Origin: Balanoglossus misakiensis
Taxonomy: Eukaryota; Hemichordata
Assembly: GCA_040954595.2 (NCBI GenBank)
Contig: CM082582.2
Location: 6,696,001 to 6,760,000, forward strand
Length of the DNA stretch: 64,000 nt
Direction: 5' to 3'
The notes under the pieces are model-generated. The model saw only the letters and a program-made list of their open reading frames with translations. It searched no databases and was not told where the DNA came from. This document shows, in pieces, positions 1 through 10,220 of this stretch. Numbering within the stretch: position 1 is the stretch's first letter; each line of letters begins with the position of its first letter. A program made the translations under genes and the position numbers.

Positions 1-149
1 ACGACGGCCCGGCCCATATTCCCGAAGAGATCATCCTCCGTTCTATCCGACAACGTTTCACCGAAGCGCCCTTCGAGGCCATGCGATGAAAAATCGAGAA
101 TAATCAGAACGCACAGAAGGAAATACGGTAGCGGCAGCGCAATCGCCAT
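1..149 (-). CDS. Secreted peptide precursor, first exon, cut by the window edge (peptide gene A)
   Basis: The reading frame opens at the ATG whose complement is 147-149 and stays open for 49 codons to the left edge, so the gene is partial. Residues 1 to about 24 are a signal-peptide-like hydrophobic stretch (MAIALPLPYFLLCVLIILDF...). It is followed by a short polar segment containing EGRFGETLSDRTEDDLFGNM. A TATAAAT box lies about 107 bases upstream of the ATG. The post-signal motif G-R-F/L-x-E-(T/S) resembles peptide gene C (5404-6216), and the signal-peptide exon has the same length class as genes B (149 nt) and C (158 nt), so I infer the same family. No known family is recognised. The rest of the gene lies outside the window. 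Confidence 0.55.
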   Translation of the reverse strand, partial: MAIALPLPYFLLCVLIILDFSSHGLEGRFGETLSDRTEDDLFGNMGRAV

Positions 150-255
150 CGGTAGTCAACAGAACGAAGCGAAGGCGAAGACTGGGCGTTACAATCACCT
201 GCTTTCCCGCAAGTGCTGTACTCGGGAAAGTCCGGGGGAAAGTCTCGGACCGCCA

Positions 256-262
256 ATTTATA
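256..262 (-). promoter_or_regulatory. TATA box for peptide gene A
   Basis: TATAAAT on the minus strand, about 107 bases upstream of the ATG at 149. With a usual 25-30 base offset, transcription would start near 225-230 and leave an 80-base 5' UTR. Confidence 0.45.
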
Positions 263-1530
263 GTTCCAGGTGTTGTATAATAATATTCCATGTTCACATG
301 CTAATAAGCTGAATAACAATGAATAAACGACGCCGGGTATTTCTGTTACTGCAATCGTATCGCCGAATAGACCGTTTAATCAACGTGGACCAGCTAACCT
401 TTTATCAACTGGCTGAAGTGTTCAATTTCTCAAATTTTGCTTCTAAATCTGTTATAAACTTACAAGACTAGCAAATTTTCGGTAAATTATGTTGAAATGC
501 GATGTAACGGAAAACGGTTGTCTGATTGGTCAATGAAAAACTGTACTTGACGACGTCATCTATCACAGCTGTCAATCCTGTTGGCAGAACCAGCTATTAG
601 TATTCATAAGCGCTAAAAGCAGGTGCGACTCAAGAGATGCTGCATGCATACAACCAGGTGTTCACTCCTTCGCTAGACGCATTCAAATTTACAATGCAAC
701 AGGTGTTTTTTTCAGGGGGTGACATGTCCCCCCCTCCCCCCAACTCTGGGGGGAAGTTGATGCTCATTGCGAGCGCACAGGTTGTGTTAAGTTAACTAGG
801 TGAACGGCCGGCATTTTCGCGTACATGGACTGGTCAACTGTTGAGTCCCATCATAACGTTTCAACGGCGTCTTTACATTCTTATAGGGAACGTTATATAT
901 ATACCGCTGTTTTATACCGTCGTCTCGACTCTTTCTAAATTGCAGTGATTTTTTGCGGTACAGAAAAGGTGACGCCCACTACTTGACAAAGTGACACTAT
1001 AAAAAGTAACATTGCATTGGTATAGAACAGGAAAAATATTTTGCATAACCGAAAATAGACTAGTAGAACCGGTAAATATATTTGCCAGTTGTAAAATAGA
1101 GACCGTACCGATGATCCAGCTTCTTGAGCTTTTAAAGGTAGCTGATATTGTTACACATTGCTTATCAAGTACAGACGAAAGTGGTGAATTTTGAGATGGG
1201 CACACGTACTGGAACACAATCTGATTAAAATCAGATTTAGGGTACGGCGACGTCTTTTAGCTCGCATAAGAATACCGTACATTTAAAAAAGCTCTGAACA
1301 CCAATCGCCCCTGCAAACTTACAACATGTAGTCATTGCACTAGAAAAGGATGGAAGGAGAATGTTTGGGCTAGGCATGTTTCCGATTTTGAAAACACATT
1401 TTGCTGATGGTGTATGCGCATGTGTCCATTCGTGAGCGTGTATCATTCCTTGCATTCTGGGTAGAGGTAGTGCCCATCTCAGCACGGTGTTTCAAAAATA
1501 ACGCTGGCCATCGAAACCTAGTTTTTTGCT
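263..1530. other. Intergenic, no gene seen
   Basis: No frame with splice sites or recognisable protein similarity was found on either strand. The stretch holds a short C-run near 730-745 and AT-rich sequence. It separates divergently oriented peptide genes A (minus) and B (plus). Confidence 0.5.
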
Positions 1531-1636
1531 TTTTGCGGGTTCTAGCACTTTAGGCCTTTACATAGACAAGCCTCTGGTTGCCTTTTGCGGGTTACTAGTA
1601 CTTTGGGCCTTTACATAGGCGTGCAAGCCTCTGGTT
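1531..1636 (+). repeat. Two tandem copies of a 50-54 base unit upstream of peptide gene B
   Basis: Units at about 1531-1580 and 1583-1636 share TTTTGCGGGTT, then CTAG, ACTTT, GGCCTTTACATAG and GCCTCTGGTTG in the same order, with a few substitutions and a small insertion. The pair ends about 90 bases before the TATA box of peptide gene B. It could be promoter-proximal regulatory sequence or a chance duplication. Confidence 0.8.
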
Positions 1637-1722
1637 GGACGTTTATGTTAGACCACAGACAAAGAGAAACAGTCTGTTTTTTCTCTCTTTTGTATGTGGT
1701 TAGACCAAAATAGAGCGTTGTT

Positions 1723-1729
1723 CTATAAA
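1723..1729 (+). promoter_or_regulatory. TATA box for peptide gene B
   Basis: CTATAAA lies about 110 bases before the ATG at 1838, the same spacing as in peptide gene A. The implied 5' UTR (about 1755-1837) has no upstream ATG. Confidence 0.5.
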
Positions 1730-1837
1730 GGCCCACAGATACGAGTGCCCAATACATCAGATAACTGAAAGGTTTCGAGGACAACCATTTTCCTGACGAG
1801 CCATCTCCGTGGTGCTTACTAGCTACGATACCTGAAG

Positions 1838-2826
1838 ATGAAAAGGGCGGCCATAATTCTGTTTACAGTTTTGTTTGTGAGTTTCTTTGCTCGCGATGCA
1901 CTCGGCGGCGTCCGACGTGGCCGGCTCAGGCCAATGCGGCTGACCGAAGAGAGGGCTAATTTGGTCGAAACCCCAAATATAATCACGTGAGTTATGCTTT
2001 AAAGGGACATTAATAGCTATATCTGTGGGCTTTATTGTCAGTATGTTTGGTCTGTGTGCCAAATGCAATCACCTAGGCTAATCTAACCGGCAACCGGCCT
2101 GTCAACGTATGTGTGTGTGTCACAAACATATGGTGTTTTTGTTGACAAATGAATTAATTCCTGCAAATATGAGATCGCACCGCGAATTTGGAAGCGGCAT
2201 TGCCAAACCAAGCATTTCGATTTTCAAATACATCCCAGCCAAGTAAACACTTTGCATCCGGGCTTTTTCACAATGCATTTGATGCCTGCTTTGATTGAAC
2301 GCACCTCGTATATATAAATATATAATTTCACCACAAAGTATTATTAGACTACCATAATTTCACACACAAAAGTAGAATAACCGAAAAATACTAGTAGGTA
2401 TTTTATACAATGTATTTTTTCTTCTTTTTTTCTGTCGTTATAGCAGCGAGGATAGAGCCGAGGGAATTGAAGTGCGAGAAATCATGAAGAAAGCTCCAGC
2501 CGAAACCATGTGAGTAAACGTATCCGCAAAACGTCTAAAATATATTCCTCCGCACGTGGTGCGGCCACAGTTCACTCTAAACGTATACATGTACATGGAC
2601 GTACAAGATGTAGTCCCACAAATCATCATAGATTTCATGCGTAAAACATTTTTTTCTTATCTTATTAAAAACAGTGAAGTGTTAGTTATGGTAAGTTGCA
2701 AAATTACTTAATTTCCATCCCAAGATAGATAACTACCTTTTATTTATTGAATTGTAAAATATTTTCGCATTATGTTTTTTTCACAGTAAAGAAACGAACG
2801 AAGAAGTTCATGGATGGAGGAAATAG
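1838..2826 (+). CDS. Small secreted peptide precursor, 84 aa, 3 exons (peptide gene B)
   Basis: Exons are 1838-1986, 2444-2509 and 2787-2826 (TAG stop 2824-2826). Both introns are GT-AG and phase 2, and the joined frame is 85 codons including the stop. Residues 1-24 form a signal peptide (MKRAAIILFTVLFVSFFARD...). A basic segment V-R-R-G-R at 25-29 could be a convertase site. The remainder is an acidic/basic helical-looking tail with VREIMKKAP and ending in KETNEEVHGWRK, without cysteines. The exon-2 acceptor is ambiguous (TAG at 2441-2443 or CAG at 2444-2446), adding or removing one residue. Peptide gene C has the same three-exon, phase-2 layout and a similar tail, so the two are paralogues in inverted orientation. 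The function is unknown; a hormone-like, defence or matrix peptide are all possible. Confidence 0.6.
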
Positions 2827-5403
2827 TTCGAGATATTTAGACGGAATCTCGTGACACTGCTTGCTTTCATCGTTTCAATTTTGCCAACTTCAAAAATTCA
2901 ACATCAGATCTCTGCCCATGCTTGATTAATCAATGACTCCGTGGATGTAAAAACAACATTGTTCAGTTTTTAAAGAGCTAGGCACTTGAATTGATCAATG
3001 TACTGATTCTACCAATTATAGTTGCTACCCCGATCCCTATTTTCGACTATACTTAGTTCATTTCTTGTCCTGCTTAAAACTTTATTTTAGTTATCAGCAT
3101 ATATAAAATATTTGAGGGTTTATTAAAGATCACTTTCATGACCTCATGACCTCTACATATGCTTGTATTTTGTTAGCACGAGTTCACCATTATAGGGTGA
3201 ACTTCACCATACTGTGCTGGCTTTTGTGCCCTCTAACTTAAACCACCCGGTCTCTTCACACACAAAAGAGTGAATGTTTTGTGTGACGATGAGTGATGTG
3301 CGGATGTCATGCCAACAAAACTCCCCTGAAGGTCATCACTCAGGGGTCGTGAGAGGGGCCTATTACAGACAGAAGAACAAATAACTGAAGACTAGCCTAA
3401 ACCCCCACTGGAAAACACGGGTGTTCTGCCCCATTTAACAACAAGAAAACAATCTCGGCCGATTGTACATAAATTATACGCACAGACACAGAGATATACG
3501 GGATATGTTGACAAGGTCACCTCTACGCATGTTTTAACCCTGGCAAAGGAAGCTGAACACGAAAGAATGGTTGATACAAAGTAATGACAATAAATACTGG
3601 AAAAAATAGCAAACTTACAGGCAGCTGTGGGCCTTTAAAAAGTACAAAAGCTGAAAGTAGTTTGTCTACAGAAAAAAGTATCGAGCGATTGTCATCGCAA
3701 AAAGAAGAGAACACCCATAAAAATACATGCAACAAAAAGCTAAGCTTTCCAGGACCTCTATTTTTACTTTTAAAGAGCAATAAAAAAAACCACATGGCGA
3801 GTGGAAAATAAAGAACGTCGGCAATTCCTGATCCGTCAGAGAAATAAAAAATAAAAATAGACAGAGAGTCACTCTGACAAAAAAGTAATCGGCATATATG
3901 TATGTACAGAGGAAAATAATTTACAAGCGTGGGCAGGCGCGGACGAAAAAAGCCTCTATTTAAATAGAGGAGAGAATAATCTAAGAATAGGAAGGGTGAT
4001 GAGAGAGTTCCATTTTTTCGATAGCTGGGGAAAATGAGGTGAGTCACCTCATTATTTATAACGCCAATTTTGTTTCTACTGATTTTATATCGGTCCGGTC
4101 GTCAATAATTAAAAATCATAGTATCGGTTAGTGAAAACCTTCCATTTTCAGATCATGCAGTTGACAAAACATTTAGTTGGGTTGTGCGTGATGGTCATTT
4201 TTTTGAAATACACATAAGCGATCGACGTGGTATTATTTGTTGACCTGTTGCCCGACCAGCAAGTTCTTCCGGAATTCGTTCGAAAGAAACCACCACCTGG
4301 AAACTTGTACATTATACGTGTATTGGGTTTAGCTCCCCGCCACAAACAGGCCCAAAACTGGGGAATGGTGTCAACCTCTCTTCAAAATCGACTGGTGTGG
4401 CCATGGTTTAGTCTTTGACCGTCGTTTTCTTTTCTGCTTCTCTGAGATAAGGCAGTGCTGTATTTCCTTTACAGGTTTGGGCGTTCCACTGTTTCCAAAC
4501 TGGCGAGTAATATATGCAGGCTGTATACCAGGTGCCCAGCATAGTACACCTACATGTATCATGTGTATCAAGACTGACAGAAAGCGACGAATTCAAGAGT
4601 AATTTGGTTAAAACGCCGTTTTCTATTATGCATGAACACTATAGTATTGAATGCACGAACATTCATGTTATGCCTCGTGACGGTTTCCATTCGAGAAAAA
4701 AAAAACGTCTTTTTGTTTGTGGCCTAAATAACTTCAAGCACTGGTGGTCATTTAAGCCAGTCATTTGTCGACCTTGGTCACGGTGACCTCTAATTACCCA
4801 GCCGTCTATGCACACTTGTGTGATCGTGGTGATCGTGGACTGTTTGGTGCGGCCCACGAGCACACTCGTTGAAAAAAAAACTCATACAAATAGGTGATTA
4901 TACGCCGGCAAACTGAGGTTATGGGGTTATCACGAATACACAGCGAAATATGCACGAACACTCAATGCAGGCATCACTGAGTGCAACGTATCGCCCGACT
5001 TGTCATTGGGGCCGACGTCCTCTCTTACACACAATGTAAATAATGGACTCTTGCCACTTTCTTTTAACTCCGCCTTTAGCGATACACCAACACAACAATC
5101 GGGTGATTTTGAATGCGTTCTACAATCTTTATTGCATTAAATTTATGAGAAATGCACGTGTTAGTATTAATTTGCTGATTGTGATTAACTATCCCAATTT
5201 TCTTTTCTTTTAACGAAAAGTTTTGTGAAACATGTTAGTTGCTTAGAAATCAAAAACACAAGCTGTAAACAAACTACATAATATGTACCGTTCAGAGAGG
5301 TACAGCAAACACTGATGATATGCGATTAAAGTGATTCTAAATTGTTGCCGTGGTTACTCCTCCAACTTTTCAGAACCCCTTGTCTTCTCCTTTATATTCC
5401 AAG
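2827..5403. other. Intergenic between convergent peptide genes B and C
   Basis: No supported gene was found. ATTAAA near 3122 could be the poly(A) signal of gene B. A short hairpin GTTCACC/GGTGAAC lies near 3181-3203. Long open frames around 3523-4047 are low-complexity and AT-rich, with no domain or splice logic. AATAAA on the minus strand at 5128-5133 fits the 3' end of gene C. Confidence 0.5.
5128..5133 (-). terminator. Poly(A) signal of peptide gene C
   Basis: AATAAA on the minus strand, about 270 bases past the stop codon of gene C. Confidence 0.45.
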
Positions 5404-6216
5404 TCATTCTTCAATGTTTCCTTCTTCCCGCTTTTCGTCACTGTTAAGAATAAAAGGGTCGGGGAAAGAGTGTTTAGAATGAACAAACAAACAAACACAA
5501 ACAACACCCCCAAAACCAAACAAATAAATAAACAAAAACACCCCCCCCCCCCAAAAAAAAAAACAACAACAACAACAACATAATAAACAAAAACAAACAG
5601 AAAGTTATATGCGTCTGTCTCCAATCACAAAGGCAGCATACCACTTGCATGAAAATGCTCACTTACATGATTTCGCGCACGGCTCTCTTCAGTTCCATTT
5701 CCTCAATTCCGTCTACCTGGCTGTTCATATTATACAAAATATAAACAGAAACATTTAGGACATTGTCCACAGTACTGAGCAAACAGGAGCTGTGTGAGCT
5801 ATATTTTTCCTTATGATGATTCCAACTGAAATCATATTTAGATTTTGCATCGCGGACGTCGATGATGGCGCATAGGATAGCGCCGCCGGTGTAATCTTTT
5901 TTTTTCCGAATGGAAACCGTCGATTTGTCGGCGACAATCAAAGAATCACGGCTGAACCATGCAGATAGTGTTTGGGCAAAAAAATACGACATCGCGTCGC
6001 AGCCAGCCATGGCTAAACGGCCAACGGTGATGCTAAGACCGAACGTATATTCACTTACATGTTTTCGCGAAGGGCGGCGGCCAAAGTGTCTCTCGAGCTC
6101 TCAGACAGACGACCGCCTCGCCTTCGGCGGCGCAGAAATTCGGTGTCGACTGCATCAGGTGTAAATAGAGCCAGCAAAAGGGCCACACATATAATCACTA
6201 CCATGATCTTAGTCAT
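5404..6216 (-). CDS. Small secreted peptide precursor, 82 aa, 3 exons (peptide gene C)
   Basis: In transcription order the exons are 6059-6216, 5667-5720 and 5404-5440. All introns are GT-AG and phase 2, and the joined frame is 83 codons ending in TGA. Residues 1 to about 24 form a signal peptide (MTKIMVVIICVALLLALFTP...). Five consecutive arginines at residues 29-33 make a strong furin/convertase-like site. They are followed by GGRLSESSRDTLAAALREN, then VDGIEEMELKRAVREI, and a short acidic end DEKREEGNIEE. There are no cysteines in the predicted mature part. The exon layout and the VREI(x)-(K/D)E-(x)xEE ending match peptide gene B. The family is not recognised. Exon 3 is only 37 bases and is the least certain part. 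Confidence 0.55.
5541..5580. repeat. Low-complexity C-run, A-run and (CAA)n
   Basis: Twelve C, then about eleven A, then (CAA)n. It lies within the second intron of peptide gene C. No coding value. Confidence 0.9.
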
Positions 6217-7889
6217 CTTGCAATAATTCAAAGTTTAACAGCAAGTGGCATGTGCTGATTTAAAAAAAAAAAACAGAAAAAGATCTGTTGTTCATGAAAA
6301 TTAACAAGTCATTTCCCCCGCTTTTTGTCTGATCTAACATCATGAGACAGTACATCATATACAGCAATTAAAAGAAGACCTATTTCTTGATCGATTGCTG
6401 CAATTTATCAAAGTATACAGTCTTGTGAGTTGTGCCAGAGAGAAAACTTTTAACTGGAACATTTTGATGTGCCAAAGTACATTCCAATAATCACAATGGC
6501 AACAGAGAACAGGAGATAGAGAGAGAGAGTCGTACAGCTGGTAGGAGCGCACAAAACCGAAGAACTAAAAGACTATACGAATTATGGGATTCTATATATT
6601 TAAGAAGGCGCGTATACCCGAGATTTGGGTACAATGCTCGACATACAACACGAACCGCTCGTTAGGCGAGTGCTACATGGAGCGGGTCCTGCTTCTCCGT
6701 CAGGTAAAAAGTGAAGTGTGCTATATCAACGTCCAGCTTAGGCCTGGAGAAAGGCTAGTCTTCTCCTGGTTCGGCTAATATACAACAATGACTACGACAG
6801 ACTAGTTTTTATAGCAATTTAGTCCACTGCTGTCCAAAGAGGACTTCTTAACTCAGTGCGTATGTCTAGTAGGTTAAAAAAATTACATTGATCTCAAAGT
6901 CCAGAGCCCTCCGCAACATTCTCACCTTAGATTCTTCTTGCCAACTCCCTTACGTATGCGATGGCATATGCGGGGTGTTTCTGCTTTATACTCGATGTTC
7001 CCATTGTTTGCTCATGAATATGCTACCACTCGGGTTTTATTTAGTACACAAGTACATTGAACTGTTATTCCCCCGTCAACTCTATAAGGTGAACGTGTCC
7101 TTTATTAATAGCCTCGTCCCAGCACATAGGATTATTTACATTGAGAATAGCTAGAAAACTCGCTTCTACTATTGCCGGTTTCATGAAATTTTACACATAG
7201 CTCAGTCAAATAAGAATAAACTCATAGCTCAAATAAAATAGTATGGTCACGGCGCTCTATTTTGAGATAAAATTCGCTAAATATTTTGCCCGTCGACAAA
7301 CCATTGGTGAAAAATGCTGACTCAGCAGTTTTCTTCAACTATAGACCAACATTGTATGTCGAAAACAAGCGCGGTGACCCCCAGTGTTTGATTGCGGATT
7401 TTCATTCTACGTACAAATGAGACACACACAAAAATCACAATACTTTCAATTTTACTGATCGTACATCCTTGAATCATGAGACTTGTTTTCATTTCATGTT
7501 GCTTCAACAGGTGGATATATACGGCTTGGGGTGCGGCAAAGAAAAAAAGACTGATTGGTGGCCTATATCACGACCTGATCGACGTCATATGACCCAGTTC
7601 AGACTGGGTATATGTATACTCATTTTAAAAATAGATTTTTTTCAATGTTGATGTTAAAGAAAAGTTACTGGTACATGCATATGATTTTAGCCCAGTACAT
7701 TTTTCCATAGAGTTAATGTAGAGTTGGCGGCCATTTTGGTTTTTGATGGTGGCCTATGGGGAAATGAACTACTGGCACATAGAAACTGAAAAAAAGATAC
7801 AGGTGCCGCCTTCAATATAACCAACCTAACAAGTAGAACATATCAGACTGGATAACTGTAAACAAGGAAGTGTTTCAGTAGAACTTGAA
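6217..7889. other. Intergenic, no supported gene
   Basis: Contains the unrecognised promoter of peptide gene C. TATA-like sequences near 6590 and 6807 on the minus strand are too far away or too weak to assign. There is also a short hairpin CCCAGT..ACTGGG near 7592-7608. Short open frames here have no family match or consistent splice sites. Confidence 0.5.
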
Positions 7890-7899
7890 TTTATTTATT
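7890..7899 (-). terminator. Overlapping poly(A) signals of the NUDT19-like gene
   Basis: Two overlapping AATAAA hexamers on the minus strand, about 105-115 bases past the NUDT19 stop codon. This implies a short 3' UTR. Confidence 0.6.
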
Positions 7900-8004
7900 A
7901 GTCAGTCACTTGATAGGAATAAAATCTTCCCATAACAGACCCTGCACAATAATGTATATAAATCTCTAGCGCTACTTCAAATCTTACAAAACTTTCCTTC
8001 AATG

Positions 8005-9823
8005 CTACAACTTTGATTTTCTCTCAACGCCAGTTGAGGTAAATGATACAGGCGGCACTTGTCCAAAGGGTAAGCTTATATTGCACAGGATATCCATGTC
8101 AAAGATGCCCTTGATTTCCACTCTGTGTAGATGAGGGGAAGACAGGCGACTCTCCAGCAGTGATTGGTCGATGTTGCCGGGATCCTTTTCACCGATGTAA
8201 TCTGGCTTTTCAGGATACAGTGTGTCACCTGACAGATAGAAGAGGCAATACGGGTCATTCTTATTACAGTTTAACCCTTTTACCCCCGTTTTCCTCTTTT
8301 AGAGGTCCAACCTTCCCCGTACAAAACAATGGGATTGGACTGAACCATGGTGGCGAAAGGGTTAAATTCAAGAATATCACGCCTAGAACACCCAATCAGA
8401 TAAACAGTCGACTTTTTAGAGGATCAGGGCGTAGCAAGCGTGTTTGGTATAGGGGGGTTTCCGGAGACAGAGTTCGGTTTAGGCAAGTTTTACTGAGCTG
8501 TACTTTGCAGACAAAGGTTGCATGACTGAAATTTTAACGAATCTGATCTTTGTAGAGCACAAGACATTGCTCACTTTTTAGTATTACTAACCCGGAAAGA
8601 GCGATATAATACCGTCAGTTGCGTTTATTCGGATTGGCAACCACAGGTCCACACCCTTGTCTGCCCTAGCTACGCTGTAACCATGGAGATCGTCTAGGCT
8701 CTTGAAGTGGAGTGTCCTCCCGACTTCATAGATCTGTGGAGGGGCGATCATTATCTTCTCCGACTTGAAATCTGCCAGTGTTTCTGTCGGTGTTAGCCAC
8801 TGTTGGAGAATGAGAAAGCTTGCATTCACATCACTGAACTAGTTCTCCTCAAAGGATTAAGGGTGAATTCGGTAAATATTGGGGAACTTCTCGCACAATG
8901 AATAACTCTGACATGCAATTTGCTTGACACAACCCAATTCCAGAATAGCATACATTTCCTCAGCCACCAAGTCGCACATAATGTATGATATATACATCAT
9001 ACATACATACATACAATACTACATACAAACTGGTACATCCATCCATCATCCATACACGACCACACACACACAAACAGTGAAACATACATGCAACTTGACA
9101 AGATATATTGGTATATACATACACATGATATACACTCACTTTGAGATTTACCACTTCTTTCTCATCCACGGCTGCCAGCGGGATGTCGTCAACGCAGCAC
9201 ACATAAAACATTGTATCAAATCGTGTTGGTTTCAAATCTGTTGGGGTCAACCATCGGGACCACTCTGACAGCGCCCAGATGTTCGGCACACAGTTCAGCT
9301 GCCGACACAACTCGATGAATTCGGACGCGTTGCCATGGACACGTCGCCGCCACTGCTCAAGTTCGTCCCTGCTGATCTTGGACAACGATTCGGCGTTGTG
9401 TGAAAGCTGGAGGACACCGGCCTGTTGGTCACCCCCGCCCGTCCTTGACAGGTCCGAAACGAGCAAGACGCCGCTCTCCTCGAAGGTTTCGCGAATCGCG
9501 CAAATGCGGAAGGCAATGTCTTGCGAGACCTGTGTATTCGCCGCCCCCGTCAACAGCGGAGGTTGGCGTCTGTTTGCGTGCAGGAATCTGGAGAGTCTCC
9601 TGTTTGTCTTCGCGAACAAGTCCATCCAACCGTTGTCGAAATCCGCCTTGACATCTATGGTGCCGCCCGGGAAGACGTAGTTGTCCGGCATAAATTTGCT
9701 TCGCCGGTGCCGCTGTAACATGAGCAGTCGATAATCGACACCACCGGAAGCAGGTAGACTTCGTATCCTGGCGGCGAGAATTAGCGTTGCCGCTTCCCGC
9801 CAATGCTTTAGAGTGCCTGCCAT
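8005..9823 (-). CDS. NUDT19: NUDT19-like peroxisomal Nudix hydrolase, 371 aa, 3 exons
   Basis: Exons are 9140-9823, 8592-8799 and 8005-8228; they join in frame with GT-AG introns. NUDT19 family members hydrolyse CoA and acyl-CoA to 3',5'-ADP and phosphopantetheine products in peroxisomes. The Nudix box is split as in NUDT19: PGG at residues 52-54 is separated from RETFEESG at 111-118 by about 55 residues. Other family marks are SRWLTPTDLKPTRFDTMFY near the end of exon 1 and PPQIYEV in exon 2. The length is close to vertebrate NUDT19 (about 375 aa). The protein ends in SKL, a canonical type-1 peroxisomal targeting signal, preceded by ERK. The exon-3 acceptor at 8229-8230 has a pyrimidine-rich tract and preserves LFPGDTLYPE across the junction. 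The gene is tandem with GFOD on the same strand. Confidence 0.92.
8271..8365. mobile_element. 95-bp MITE-like element, copy 1 (TTAACCCTTT family)
   Basis: Begins TTAACCCTTTTACCCCC and ends with the inverted form GGCGAAAGGGTTAA. Full-length copies occur at 57193-57284 (same orientation) and 62229-62321 (inverted). It sits in intron 2 of NUDT19, about 40 bases upstream of the exon-3 acceptor in the direction of transcription. Confidence 0.8.
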
Positions 9824-10214
9824 TGATGTAATGTTTAGTGTAATAGTCTGACAAGAAGTTCCTTGCTAAAGAACATAGGATGCACGGTGAATAAACTAAA
9901 CTGGACTTTAAAACGAAGCGGACAACCTACCACGACCTTTGACCTCAGATCACGAGACGAACAGACGTCCCACTACTCGACCACTGGTGGCGCTACACAA
10001 ATTAAATCACAATCCGGGCAAATTAGACAAAAAGGGGCTTATTTTCATTTTAACATAAAACTAAGTTTCACACCTTGTTTAAAAAACTTACACGCAAGGC
10101 ATAGGTCTAACTCAAAGCAATATGTAGCTGCTGCTACTACAAATATAATCTCATAAAGTGAAAACTCTCAACAAAACCACATATACATTTTGACACAGTG
10201 CTTGGAACTGAATG
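9824..10214. other. NUDT19 promoter region and end of GFOD transcript
   Basis: No coding sequence. It holds the upstream region of NUDT19 (minus) and runs up to the predicted GFOD poly(A) signal. Confidence 0.45.
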
Positions 10215-10220
10215 TTTATT
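10215..10220 (-). terminator. Candidate poly(A) signal of GFOD-like gene
   Basis: AATAAA on the minus strand, 2.3 kb past the GFOD stop. It is the last good hexamer before the NUDT19 promoter region. Confidence 0.45.

Noticed and set aside
3523-4047. 174-codon open frame on the minus strand
   Set aside because: Phe/Leu/Ser-rich low-complexity translation of AT-rich DNA, no domain, no promoter or splice context.
6584-6778. 64-codon plus-strand frame with a possible donor at its middle (CGTCAG|GTAAAA)
   Set aside because: No signal peptide, family similarity or partner exon was found; left as intergenic.
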